DNA from: Pseudomonadota bacterium
Lineage (GTDB): Bacteria > Pseudomonadota > Alphaproteobacteria > Rhizobiales > Hyphomicrobiaceae
Direction of reading: 5' to 3'
Assembly: GCA_023412805.1 (NCBI GenBank)
Contig: JAEZRM010000154.1
Span: 1-64,000, forward strand
Length of the DNA: 64,000 nucleotides
Below are positions 50,445-57,769 of the stretch, piece by piece. The notes below the pieces were generated by a model that did not search any database, was not told where the DNA came from, and worked only from the letters and a program-made list of their open reading frames with translations. Each line of letters begins with the position of its first letter. The first letter of the stretch is position 1. The translations under genes and the position numbers were made by a program.

Positions 50445-50899
50445 CGGATGAACGCACGCACAAAAAAGCCACAAAGGCGTTTAGCCAGCCTCTAAAGGGG
50501 GGTCAATCGGACGTCCGGAACTCGCTGGTGGGTAACCTGTGCACAGTCCGATGTGTGTCGTCGAGGGCACCACGGGGGGCGCGCGAGCGCACACCACACC
50601 CATCCGGCTCCATTAGGTGCCAGAACAGACTAATGGAGGGTCATCACTGATGATATCTTAGCGAAATGGTGCCCAGAAGAGGACTGACGCCTCTGCCGGA
50701 TCGGCCCTTGAAAGCTATGAGCTTTTTCCTCTTCCCAAGACCGCCTGTGTACCAGCTTTGTGCACCAGCATCAACACGGCGTCTCAATGAGTACCTCGAC
50801 GCGTGACGTTTATCGATATGGCAGCAGGCGGGTTAGGAGGAACGCGGACAGAGCCAGAGCGTTTCCTTACAACTTAGTTGCGCACATCGGGAGGTTCCC
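50445..50899. other. 455-bp non-coding junction region, contains the left attachment repeat
   Basis: This is the boundary between core chromosome and the integrated element; the 20-bp repeat lies at 50666-50685. I see no supportable gene. Frames open here have no ribosome sites. Confidence 0.5.
50666..50685. repeat. Left attachment site, duplicate of the tRNA-Leu 3' end
   Basis: ATGGTGCCCAGAAGAGGACT matches bases 62041-62060 perfectly, where it is the 3' end of the tRNA-Leu gene (minus strand, CCA included). Sequence identity stops abruptly at both ends. Confidence 0.9.
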
Positions 50900-51376
50900 A
50901 TGCTCCGCCGCTCGACCGGCTTCCGCGCCGGGCTGTCCGCCGCGGGAGCGGCATTCCTCACTGGGATTGCCCTTATCGTCCCCAGCGCCTCACAGCCGAC
51001 AACAACCAACTCTGGCACGCTGACGTGCACCGTTGCCGACGTGCCGAGTAAGCCGAACTCTATCGTAGACCTTTCGTGCAACTATAAATCTCACTCAGGT
51101 GCCCCAAGCGACTACGTAGGATCGGCTGGAACGAAGACGGGTGGCTTCCCTCCGGCGAAGTTCGTATTTTTGTGGACGGTGGTTGCCGTGGATAATGGCA
51201 AGGCACCGCTACTGGAAGGTACCTTCACCGCTGAGAAGGGCCGCGAAGGGCCAGCCGTTTTGATCGGCGGTAAGGACGGCACCACACGCTTGGAGCCGGC
51301 CGCCGGTGTAAGCCAGGTGCCCGGGCCAGCCGAGATCACCACTCTCACTCTCGAACTCGCCGCAACGAAGACCTGA
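50900..51376 (+). CDS. Exported DUF992-like protein (element cargo)
   Basis: This 158-residue protein has a signal peptide (about residues 1-31, GLSAAGAAFLTGIALIVPSA). The mature part shows the DUF992 pattern: SGTLTCTVADVPSKPNS and VDLSCNYK with two cysteines, then FLWTVVAVDNGKAPLLEGTF, AVLIGGKDGTTRLEPAAGV and TTLTLELAATKT. DUF992 proteins are small, exported, mostly alphaproteobacterial, and uncharacterised. This copy is more divergent than typical and on a mobile element. GGGAGG lies 6 nt before the ATG. It precedes the arginine decarboxylase by 44 bases, in the same direction. Confidence 0.7.
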   Translation: MLRRSTGFRAGLSAAGAAFLTGIALIVPSASQPTTTNSGTLTCTVADVPSKPNSIVDLSCNYKSHSGAPSDYVGSAGTKTGGFPPAKFVFLWTVVAVDNGKAPLLEGTFTAEKGREGPAVLIGGKDGTTRLEPAAGVSQVPGPAEITTLTLELAATKT

Positions 51377-51420
51377 TCAGTCGGCGAGACTGACTTCAGT
51401 ATGTGCCCGGAGGGGTATCG

Positions 51421-51972
51421 ATGTTTCCCATCCCAAAGGCTTTCTTCCTCACTAGGGGCATCGGCACTCACAAGGAGCGGCTCACGGCGTTCGAGTTGGC
51501 ATTGCGCGAAGCCGACATTGAGCAGCAGAACCTTGTGACGGTCTCATCGATCCTTCCTCCTGGGTGCGCCGAGATGGAAAGAGACGCGGGGGTCACTACT
51601 CTTAGGCCCGGTGAGATCACCTTCGCTGTGATGGCACGCTCCGAGACGAACGAACCCGGTCGTCGCTTGAACTCGAGCATTGGCTTAGCGCGGCCCTCCG
51701 ATGCGTCCATGTACGGCTACATTTCGGAGCACCATGGGTACGGCATGGAGGAGGACCAGAGCGGCGAGTATGCCGAGGACCTCGCGGCGACCATGTTGGC
51801 GTCCACCTTAGGGATCGAGTTCGATCCTGATGCCGCCTGGAACGAGCGCAAGCGCGTTTATGAGACGAGCAGCTTGATCATTGAAAGCAAGTCCATCACG
51901 GCCGCTGCGGAAGGCGACCACTCGGGCCTATGGACGTGCACCGTGGCCGCTGCTGTGTTCCGCTTCTCCTAA
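51421..51972 (+). CDS. Pyruvoyl-dependent arginine decarboxylase
   Basis: The 183-residue sequence aligns with pyruvoyl-dependent arginine decarboxylases, which self-cleave at a Ser-Ser bond to create a pyruvoyl cofactor and convert arginine to agmatine. The segment QQNLVTVSSILPPGCAEM corresponds to the cleavage region of the Methanocaldococcus jannaschii enzyme (NLIRISSIMPP). It keeps the Asn (about N37), the Ser-Ser pair (about S42-S43) and, in GYISEHHGYG, a Glu (about E103) matching the catalytic Glu109. GGAGGGG 6 nt upstream fixes the ATG at 51421. It probably forms an operon with the DUF992-like gene. It is unusual as mobile-element cargo. Confidence 0.8.
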   Translation: MFPIPKAFFLTRGIGTHKERLTAFELALREADIEQQNLVTVSSILPPGCAEMERDAGVTTLRPGEITFAVMARSETNEPGRRLNSSIGLARPSDASMYGYISEHHGYGMEEDQSGEYAEDLAATMLASTLGIEFDPDAAWNERKRVYETSSLIIESKSITAAAEGDHSGLWTCTVAAAVFRFS

Positions 51973-52045
51973 CAGCGACTATCCTTTCCGGCCCTACCCT
52001 TTGGCTTCCTCGGCTGCACTGTGCGCGGGCTCACCTTCTCTACAG

Positions 52046-52106
52046 CACGTAGCGTAGGCAGTCTCGCCGCCGCGCCCCTTGTGCTTACGACCGCCACCGC
52101 GCCGCT
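52046..52106 (-). repeat. Element leader repeat, copy A
   Basis: The minus-strand core GCGAGACTGCCTACGCTACG continues to GTGCTGTAGAGAAGG and is preceded by GTAAGCACAAG. It resembles copies at 52312 and 52935. It overlaps the end of the small gene at 52085 and is followed by no evident gene on the minus strand. Confidence 0.55.
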
Positions 52107-52285
52107 GGTGCCAGTGTGCGGAGGCCATCACGCACCTCCGACCAGAACTTGCGGCCCTGAGGCGTCTCATCCCAAGGGAACGCAAACTCCAGCCACTCAG
52201 CCACCAGTTGAGCCTGATCCTTGAGTGATAGGCCTGTTATCGCTCTCTCAAGGGCCACTCGAACGCTATCGATGTCTTTGCTCAT
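52085..52285 (-). CDS. Small hypothetical protein (element)
   Basis: This 66-residue soluble protein (DSVRVALERAITGLSLKDQA, then QLVAEWLEFAFPWDETPQGR) is predicted to be mostly helical. No family is recognised. AAGGGGAG 6 nt before the ATG is nearly the same ribosome site as that of the gene at 53952, which supports it being a real gene of the element. It lies 68 nt downstream of the gene at 52354, with repeat copy B in the gap. Confidence 0.6.
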   Translation of the reverse strand: MSKDIDSVRVALERAITGLSLKDQAQLVAEWLEFAFPWDETPQGRKFWSEVRDGLRTLAPAARWRS

Positions 52286-52311
52286 CGATCTCCCCTTCGC
52301 TTATGTCTACA

Positions 52312-52366
52312 CGCACTTTGGGTGGGCAGCCCTATCGGCCCCCCCTTGTGCGCTCAGCCGTTGTCG
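52312..52366 (-). repeat. Element leader repeat, copy B
   Basis: The minus-strand sequence GCACAAGGGGGGGCCGATAG, then GGCTGCCCACCCAAAGTGCG, resembles copies A and C and ends about 27 nt upstream of the start codon at 52285. Confidence 0.55.
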
Positions 52367-52920
52367 CCAGCGTCGATCACCTGCACCTCCTTCGATGGCT
52401 TGCCGGTCCACTTCGGCTCCCCTGCGAACTCCCCAATTTCGACGGTGTAGAGATTGTAACGATAGTTGTCGCGCTTCAGCTCCTCGGGGTCTTCGTCCGA
52501 GTGATTGAGGCGGTTCGCCCGAGAGAGTTCGTTCTCCTCGTGCGCAAGCTTCTCAGGTGACTTTAGGTAGGCCCGGAACTTCTGCGCGGCATCGACATTG
52601 CTCGTGGCCATAACCACGAGCCGCTGATAGAACCACTTGTTCCTTGCCACCACTACGTATGCGGCCATCTGTGGGGGCTTTCGATGTTGCCATCGCTCAT
52701 CGCATTCCCTCCTGTGTTCTGACAGCCGCGACGCGGTCGTCTTGAAGATACGCGCCTGCCCCATCAGGAGGCTGGCAAGCTCGAAGTCCCCGTCATTCCC
52801 CGCCTTCTCCGACATAGCGAAGAGGTCGGTGAACAGTCGGCCGCAATCGAGCGGGCTCACGCCCCACGGCCTGAGGAACTCGCCGTACTCAGCCGTCACG
52901 CCGTCTTCGTTGAACTTCAT
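52354..52920 (-). CDS. Hypothetical protein (element)
   Basis: This 188-residue soluble protein has no recognised family. Visible features are an acidic N-terminus (MKFNEDGVTAEYGEFLRPWG), a helical middle (ASLLMGQARIFKTTASRLSE), a possible beta core (PPQMAAYVVVARNKWFYQRL), and a charged C-terminus (EELKRDNYRYNLYTVEIGEF). A strong AGGAGGAG lies 4 nt before the ATG. Repeat copy C lies 15 nt further upstream. It is probably transcribed in the same direction as the ParA operon, but 450 bases separate them. Confidence 0.7.
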   Translation of the reverse strand: MKFNEDGVTAEYGEFLRPWGVSPLDCGRLFTDLFAMSEKAGNDGDFELASLLMGQARIFKTTASRLSEHRRECDERWQHRKPPQMAAYVVVARNKWFYQRLVVMATSNVDAAQKFRAYLKSPEKLAHEENELSRANRLNHSDEDPEELKRDNYRYNLYTVEIGEFAGEPKWTGKPSKEVQVIDAGDNG

Positions 52921-52934
52921 GTGCTCTCCTCCTA

Positions 52935-52995
52935 CGCACTTAGGGCGGGCAGTCTCACGGCCCCCGCCGTGGTTGTGCTTACGCCGCTGCAGGCA
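52935..52995 (-). repeat. Element leader repeat, copy C (in the 453-bp non-coding gap 52921-53373)
   Basis: On the minus strand GTAAGCACAACCACGGCGGG continues to GTGAGACTGCCCGCCCTAAG and TGCGTAGGAGG. It lies directly upstream of the gene at 52920. A further partial copy (GGTGAGACTGCCTGC) abuts it at about 52989-53005. The rest of the gap 53010-53373 shows no supportable gene. Confidence 0.6.
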
Positions 52996-53373
52996 GTCTC
53001 ACCACGTTGCACAGCCGCGGCGCCCTCGGCTTCCGCTTGGCATTGCGACGGCGCCTTGCCATAGGCTGCTCGACTTAGTGTGATCCCGTCAAACCGGTCC
53101 AGATGAGCAGCACCACGGTCACCAACATGGAGGCTGCAAGCCACCACGAGGGTAGCTCAAGCGGGGCTCGCGGTGACCCGCTGCGGCATGGGCAGTACGG
53201 GGCTGCGCTCGACTGACTGCCGCACGCTCTAAAGGCGCACTGCCGTGACCCGGTTGCCCTCGCAAGTGCTACCGCGCGTCCTTCCAGCCCTTGGTGGCGT
53301 CGGCCGCGGCCTTCGCGTCGTCCGGAGCGTCGGCCCCAAGGATCACGTCGGCACGATCAACGCTGCCGGAGCC

Positions 53374-53952
53374 TCATCGGTAGCGCGACTGTTCCAACAC
53401 GGTTGTGCGACGCGGCCAGCCCGTGTCGAGCGCGACAAGAATGTGCTCGACCAACTCGACTTTCGACGGCTTGGCGCTCAGAGGGCCGCTGTGCAGCCCA
53501 TGCTTTTTGACCGCTGCCTTAAGCTGAGCGACCGAAAGCTTTTCGAGTTCCTTCTTCTGCTGAGCGCGATCCACCAACTTCAGGATGTCTTCAGCAGCCA
53601 TCGCCGCGGGCTTTCGGGGCGGCTTTGCCGGCGGGTCAGCGGGCGTTACCCGGCCGAGCATCAAGGCCGCGAGGTGATCTCGCTTCGAGGCTAACGACGC
53701 AAGGCCACGAAATGCGTGAGGGTCGATCTTCCTGAGCGCCTTATCGAGGTCAGAGGCCGCCATCTCCTGAACCAACCAGAGGCAGAACTCGCGGCCCGCA
53801 GTGTCGGGCAGAGTACGAAGCACCTCCACCGTTGGAGCTTTCAGAAGGGCGCCCTTGACGAACTTGCCCAGGCACTCGAGCAAAGGTCGGTCATACTCTG
53901 GCCTCCGGTGAGCGAGTTGCGCGAGCGCCGCGGCCACTTGAGAACCCTTCAT
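53374..53952 (-). CDS. Hypothetical protein downstream of ParA (element)
   Basis: This 192-residue, mostly helical protein of no recognised family has a Pro/Ala/Lys linker (about residues 105-118, TPADPPAKPPRKPAAM). A C-terminal helical segment (EKLSVAQLKAAVKKHGLHSG, then SKVELVEHILVAL) recalls SAP-like or Rho-N-like DNA-binding helices; this is only a resemblance. AAGGGGAT 6 nt before the ATG supports the start. It overlaps the 3' end of parA by 62 bases, so the two are coupled and may work together. Confidence 0.65.
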   Translation of the reverse strand: MKGSQVAAALAQLAHRRPEYDRPLLECLGKFVKGALLKAPTVEVLRTLPDTAGREFCLWLVQEMAASDLDKALRKIDPHAFRGLASLASKRDHLAALMLGRVTPADPPAKPPRKPAAMAAEDILKLVDRAQQKKELEKLSVAQLKAAVKKHGLHSGPLSAKPSKVELVEHILVALDTGWPRRTTVLEQSRYR

Positions 53953-54871
53953 CTCTTATCCCCTTCGCTGTGAGCGCCCGCCAAAGTTCATCAGTGACGG
54001 CCTTTACCTCACCCCCCACACCCTCATACAGCCGATCGAACAGCTGCCTGTTCCTGATCTTGTTCAGAGTGCGCCGGAGCACTCCCAACACCCGCATCCG
54101 GGCCTCTCGGCGATCCATCGCCTTTTGGAAGGCATCAAGGAAGGGCAACGCCGTTGCAAATGTCCGATACCGGGGTACCGGCTCGTGCTCCTCATTGCGC
54201 ACCTCACGCTCGAAGTCCGACGACGTGAGCGTACGCCGCGTCATCGTCAAACAGACGAAAGTGCGCTCGCGGATACCCTCGATAGAGACCTCATCTTCCA
54301 AGTACTTCACAAAGGCGGCAAGTCCCTGGGTTCCAAGATGACTGGGAGAAGTAGGCAACAGTACCAAGTCGGCCTGCGCGATCGCGGCCTCGGTCACCAG
54401 AGAGAAACCCGGCGGGCAATCAAAGATGATCAGATCAAACGAGCCGCCCTGCTCCGCGAGCAGTGCTTTAACAGCATCCCGGACGACGGCCTCGGCCATC
54501 TTGATCGTCTGACCCGGCCGAGCGAGCAGCGAGCGCTCAAATGAGCGCAGATCATAGTCCCCCGACAACAAAGAGACCGTGCCCCGCTCGCTGAACTCCA
54601 TAAGGTCCTTCTTGATGTAGTGATCCGAGTGTTCTCGGCGGACGCCGCGGTTCTTCAGATAATGCATTATGCTTATCCGCTGCTTCCACGGAACGCTATC
54701 GCGCGGGAGGCCACCAGTTAGCAGCGCACTGGCGTTGATCTGCGGGTCGAGATCGACCACAAGAACCCTCTTACCCATCAACGCCGCGGAGCCTTCGGCA
54801 ACACAAAGCGTAAGCGTCGTTTTTCCTACCCCGCCCTTCATGCTTGCGATCGCCACAACGCTTGCGGTCAT
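53891..54871 (-). CDS. ParA/MinD-type partition ATPase (element)
   Basis: This 326-residue deviant-Walker ATPase has IASMKGGVGKTTLTLCVAEG (Walker A with signature Lys), VLVVDLDPQINASALLTGG and LIIFDCPPGFSLVTEAAIAQ. The C-terminal 80 residues are longer than in minimal ParA and rich in Arg (RRTLNKIRNRQLFDRLYEGV). No N-terminal helix-turn-helix domain is present, so it is the small-ParA type. GGAGTAG 6 nt upstream fixes the ATG. It is the middle gene of a tight three-gene set, 6 nt after the nuclease-like gene. A ParB-domain gene is on the opposite strand at 56384. Confidence 0.9.
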   Translation of the reverse strand: MTASVVAIASMKGGVGKTTLTLCVAEGSAALMGKRVLVVDLDPQINASALLTGGLPRDSVPWKQRISIMHYLKNRGVRREHSDHYIKKDLMEFSERGTVSLLSGDYDLRSFERSLLARPGQTIKMAEAVVRDAVKALLAEQGGSFDLIIFDCPPGFSLVTEAAIAQADLVLLPTSPSHLGTQGLAAFVKYLEDEVSIEGIRERTFVCLTMTRRTLTSSDFEREVRNEEHEPVPRYRTFATALPFLDAFQKAMDRREARMRVLGVLRRTLNKIRNRQLFDRLYEGVGGEVKAVTDELWRALTAKGIRDEGFSSGRGARATRSPEARV

Positions 54872-54877
54872 AGTTCG

Positions 54878-55456
54878 CTACTCCTTACCCAGGCGCTGAT
54901 CAATCCAACCCAGCCTGTCAGGCAGGCGCTCTTCCAAGAAGCGGTCCACCGAGCTGGGAAGCGGATCGCCACGCCGCGCTTGGATCGATATCTCGTAGTC
55001 GGAGAGAGACAACAAACGGACCACACCTACGCCGTGGGTCTGCGCATGGAACCTGACTTCGGAAAGACGGTGTTCCCAAACCTCATCGTCGGGGCAGTGT
55101 ACGACAACGTGCGAGTAGTGCACGAAGCGCAAGTGGGCGAGAGCTTGATGGACAGCGCTCGCCTCAAATCCACGAGCGGTCTTTAGCTCGAAGCCGAAGA
55201 GCTCCAGCTCGGGAGCGGCACGACTGCGGTAACGGCGAACGCTTGTGAGCACGAGATCGGGATGAGCCCATTTCCCCGACGCAGTTCCGCCACGCGCCGT
55301 ATTGTTGATCACCCAGTAGGCTGCGCTAGCCGGCCGAAGGAGGTCGCGAGCAAGCCGGGTCTCAAGCAGATGGGCGAACGGCTTTTCAAGATCGACTTCG
55401 AGAACTTCACCCACCACGCGCTCCCCCCAGAGCCCACGCTCGATCGCTCGGCACAA
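54878..55456 (-). CDS. Putative PD-(D/E)xK nuclease-fold protein (element)
   Basis: The 192-residue frame has no family I can name, but it shows HPDLVLTSV (about residues 65-73) followed after about 20 residues by LELFGFELKTARGFEASAVH (ExK at about 90-92) and then a helix with QALAHLRF. That is the arrangement of PD-(D/E)xK nucleases: Asp, Glu-x-Lys, then a Gln in the following helix. The first in-frame start is TTG at 55456 without a ribosome site; GTG codons at 55417 and 55414 lie after GGGGGGAG and are better candidates. It is translationally close to parA (6-nt gap). Confidence 0.6.
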   Translation of the reverse strand: MCRAIERGLWGERVVGEVLEVDLEKPFAHLLETRLARDLLRPASAAYWVINNTARGGTASGKWAHPDLVLTSVRRYRSRAAPELELFGFELKTARGFEASAVHQALAHLRFVHYSHVVVHCPDDEVWEHRLSEVRFHAQTHGVGVVRLLSLSDYEISIQARRGDPLPSSVDRFLEERLPDRLGWIDQRLGKE

Positions 55457-55622
55457 GGATTGTAAGTGCCTTACTCAAGCGCCACAAGCTTCCAGCCCCG
55501 AGGTCTCACGGCCCGACGCGGCGAGGGAAATCGGACACTTGAGCTTAGGCACTTCGCCGCAGGACCTTCCACCCCAGCGTAGCAGCGGCTACGCATGGCG
55601 GTAGTCAAACTTTGGGGGTCCG

Positions 55623-56387
55623 TTGACAGACCGACGTAAGCGCCGCCGGGCCAGCCTTAAGCGGCGCCTCGTGGAAAATGAGCCTCATGGCCGCCAGCAG
55701 TGCTGGGTGTACGGGTGCAAGCAGCGCCCAGGGAATGCCTCCAATGACGGGCTGGGAAGGTTCTGCCGGCAGCATTTGGAGCATTACCGACGCCACGGCG
55801 ATCCACTGAAGGGTTCCTACAAAGCTTCCGAGCTGGCCCCACATAGGCGGGCAGCGAAGTCTTGGCTCAAGCTCCGGCAAGGGGACGCATTCGTCGCCGC
55901 GGCATTAGCAGGCGTTGACGCCGTAATGCGCGGAGCGGGGCACGCAATCGAACCCCATGCGCTGCGCGGGCGGTCCGCAGAAGAGAAAGCGCGGGCCGTT
56001 TGGGCGAGGATGAGAGATAGGGGCCGCAGTCCAGACGAGGTCCTCGCCGCGATCCTTAGCGCCGCGATGAGATATGCGGCTGACTTCCAACGCGCGAAGT
56101 CGGAACACAGGACTGTGCAGATCGCCAAGGCGCTGAACCGTCTTGGCGGCGGACGCGTGAAGAGGTGGAACGTTCAACACCCTAAGGCAGTCGGGGGCGT
56201 GCTCACCCTGCGCTGGTTCCCCGCGTCTGAAGGCTTGGTATTGCGGGTGCTCGGCCGGCAAGCGGAAGCGACAGTCGAGTTCCTCGTTCACGACCGCATG
56301 GCGGAGCTGCTGCAGTTCAGCGCAGAGAGGCGGCAAGCCGAGGTATTGAGATCACTGCCCTTCAAAGAGAGCACGAACGGAAGATGA
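55623..56387 (+). CDS. Cys/His-motif hypothetical protein upstream of the ParB gene (element)
   Basis: This 254-residue basic protein of unknown family has an N-terminal arginine-rich tract and a compact Cys/His cluster, QCWVYGCKQRPGNASNDGLG then RFCRQHLEHYRRHGDP (about residues 26-61). It suggests a small zinc-binding or HNH-like module. The middle (about 100-165) is helical. The C-terminal part has VGGVLTLRWFPASEGLVLRV. The start is TTG at 55623, preceded by GGGGG 4 nt away; no in-frame ATG exists before the Cys cluster. Its stop overlaps the ParB-domain start (ATGA), so the two genes are coupled. Confidence 0.65.
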   Translation: MTDRRKRRRASLKRRLVENEPHGRQQCWVYGCKQRPGNASNDGLGRFCRQHLEHYRRHGDPLKGSYKASELAPHRRAAKSWLKLRQGDAFVAAALAGVDAVMRGAGHAIEPHALRGRSAEEKARAVWARMRDRGRSPDEVLAAILSAAMRYAADFQRAKSEHRTVQIAKALNRLGGGRVKRWNVQHPKAVGGVLTLRWFPASEGLVLRVLGRQAEATVEFLVHDRMAELLQFSAERRQAEVLRSLPFKESTNGR

Positions 56388-57250
56388 TGCAATCCAAAAC
56401 TTTCGTCGATGCTCTTGCGAGGCTGGAAGAACAGCAAAAGCGCGGAAAGGCGGTGAAAGAAAAGCCGTCTGCACTGCCTCTCAGGGCGATCAAGACGGCC
56501 CCCGCCGTCTTTCAGCCAAGGCTGCTATGGGGCGGGAAGGACGTAGACGACTTCCACGTGAAAGAGTTGGCCCGCGCCTTGGCAGCGCAGGGCAAGGAAG
56601 AAGCTTTCGAGCCCATCACCGTGATGCGTATCGGCCGGCACCCCTACTGTATTGACGGCCACCACCGACTGGCAGCCTACAAAGTCGCCAAGCGAGACCT
56701 TGAAGTGCCAGTGACTTGGTTCGAGGGTTCAGTCCGAGACGGCGTGGAAGAAGCGGTTCGCCTCAACACGCGCGATAAGCTTCCGATGAGCAGGCAGGCG
56801 AAGCTGGAGGCCGCCTGGCGGATGGTGATCTTAGGCCGGGGCTCAAAGGCAGAGATCAGCAAGGCGACCACCGTACCGGCCAGCACTGTTGCAAACATGC
56901 GAAAGAAACTCCGGGAGCTTGATGCCGCTGCAGCCACCGCAGCCGCGGCAGATGAGGGCCGCTTCTCGCCTTTCAACGCTGCGGACTGGGTCTACGAGTG
57001 CCGGCTCACTTGGGCGGAGGCCAAAGCCTTCGGCAAGGGATGGGAGCCGGGAGGTGAAGCCTGGGAGGAAGCCGTAGTGAGCGACTGGGCGCAAAGGCTT
57101 GCTAAGGAGTTCGGCAACAAGTGGGGGAGGTCCCCGAGGTTGGCCGCGCTGGCAATCCTCAGGTACTCGGAGAGGCTACCGCCGAAGATCGTTGAGGCGT
57201 GGCAGAGCGAGAGCGTCCTCGATGGGTATGACTGGGACGAGGGAGCTTGA
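56384..57250 (+). CDS. ParB N-terminal domain protein (element)
   Basis: The 288-residue protein has a ParB/Sulfiredoxin-type domain at about residues 30-115: LPLRAIKTAPAVFQPRLLWG, VKELARALAAQGKEEAFEPI and the hallmark YCIDGHHRLAAYKVAKRDLE. A helical region follows (about 120-185), including LPMSRQAKLEAAWRMVILG and ISKATTVPASTVANMRKKLR, which looks like a helix-turn-helix. This resembles a centromere-binding ParB, now known to act as a CTP-dependent clamp. It is encoded divergently from the ParA gene rather than in an operon with it. Confidence 0.8.
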   Translation: MMQSKTFVDALARLEEQQKRGKAVKEKPSALPLRAIKTAPAVFQPRLLWGGKDVDDFHVKELARALAAQGKEEAFEPITVMRIGRHPYCIDGHHRLAAYKVAKRDLEVPVTWFEGSVRDGVEEAVRLNTRDKLPMSRQAKLEAAWRMVILGRGSKAEISKATTVPASTVANMRKKLRELDAAAATAAAADEGRFSPFNAADWVYECRLTWAEAKAFGKGWEPGGEAWEEAVVSDWAQRLAKEFGNKWGRSPRLAALAILRYSERLPPKIVEAWQSESVLDGYDWDEGA

Positions 57251-57769
57251 GCTATCCATCCCTTGGGGTGTCCAGATGGATAGGCAGGGCATTTTGGTGC
57301 GGCCGTCCGAACCGCCATTATACGAGCGCGACTTACCGCACTTCCCCCCTCAGGGGCCATCGATCGAGCAATCGGCTGGACCACCAGCGGAACGCCCAAG
57401 CGCAACGCAGACAGACCGGCCCCACGGGCTCACACACTAACGGCTGAGTACTCCGGCCACCTCGCATGACCACGGCGCCGGCCGCGCCCCCGCCAAATGC
57501 CGGCACAGGGGGGCTGTTCGACCCCGACTGAGCTTCAGACGCCCCATGACCCGCCGCGGTAGGCAACAAGGGCCGCACCTGACGCTGCATTCAAGCTGGC
57601 CCGCGACGAGTGAGGAACGAACAGGGCGTCCCAATGAACCCAGGGCTACTGGTCCGCCCATCGCACCCCTCCAACCTAATGGACTACGTCCCACATAAGT
57701 CGCATTTGACTTTTGGGACGACTGTGCCACTATCTTATAGATGTTATGGGACATCCTGGAGCGGCTTTC
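57251..57769. other. 519-bp non-coding region upstream of the serine recombinase
   Basis: No supportable gene is present. The hexamer GTCCCA occurs at 57628-57633 and 57688-57693, and its complement TGGGAC at 57714-57719 and 57747-57752, the last two 33 bp apart and flanking the likely promoter. These could be recombinase or repressor binding sites. Confidence 0.45.
57706..57736 (+). promoter_or_regulatory. Weak candidate promoter of the serine recombinase
   Basis: TTGACT at 57706 and TATCTT at 57731 form a sigma70-like pair, but the spacer is 19 nt. The start codon lies 34 nt downstream. TGGGAC copies fall in the spacer and just downstream of the -10. Confidence 0.3.

Noticed and set aside
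50666..50685. Possible second tRNA-Leu gene at the left junction
   Set aside because: Only 20 bases of the 3' end are present; no anticodon arm or D-arm follows, so it is an attachment-site duplicate and not a gene.
52932..53147. A 71-codon minus-strand frame ending in RLPALSA inside the leader repeat region
   Set aside because: The GTG start lacks a ribosome site and the frame ends in the repeat; similar endings in the other copies are better explained by the nucleotide repeat.
53245..53694. A plus-strand frame opposite the gene downstream of parA
   Set aside because: It has no ribosome site, and the minus-strand gene has a good ribosome site and operon context.
57099..57440. Plus-strand frame overlapping the end of the ParB-domain gene
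   Set aside because: It is mostly a shifted frame of the ParB gene, with Arg/Pro-rich composition and no ribosome site.
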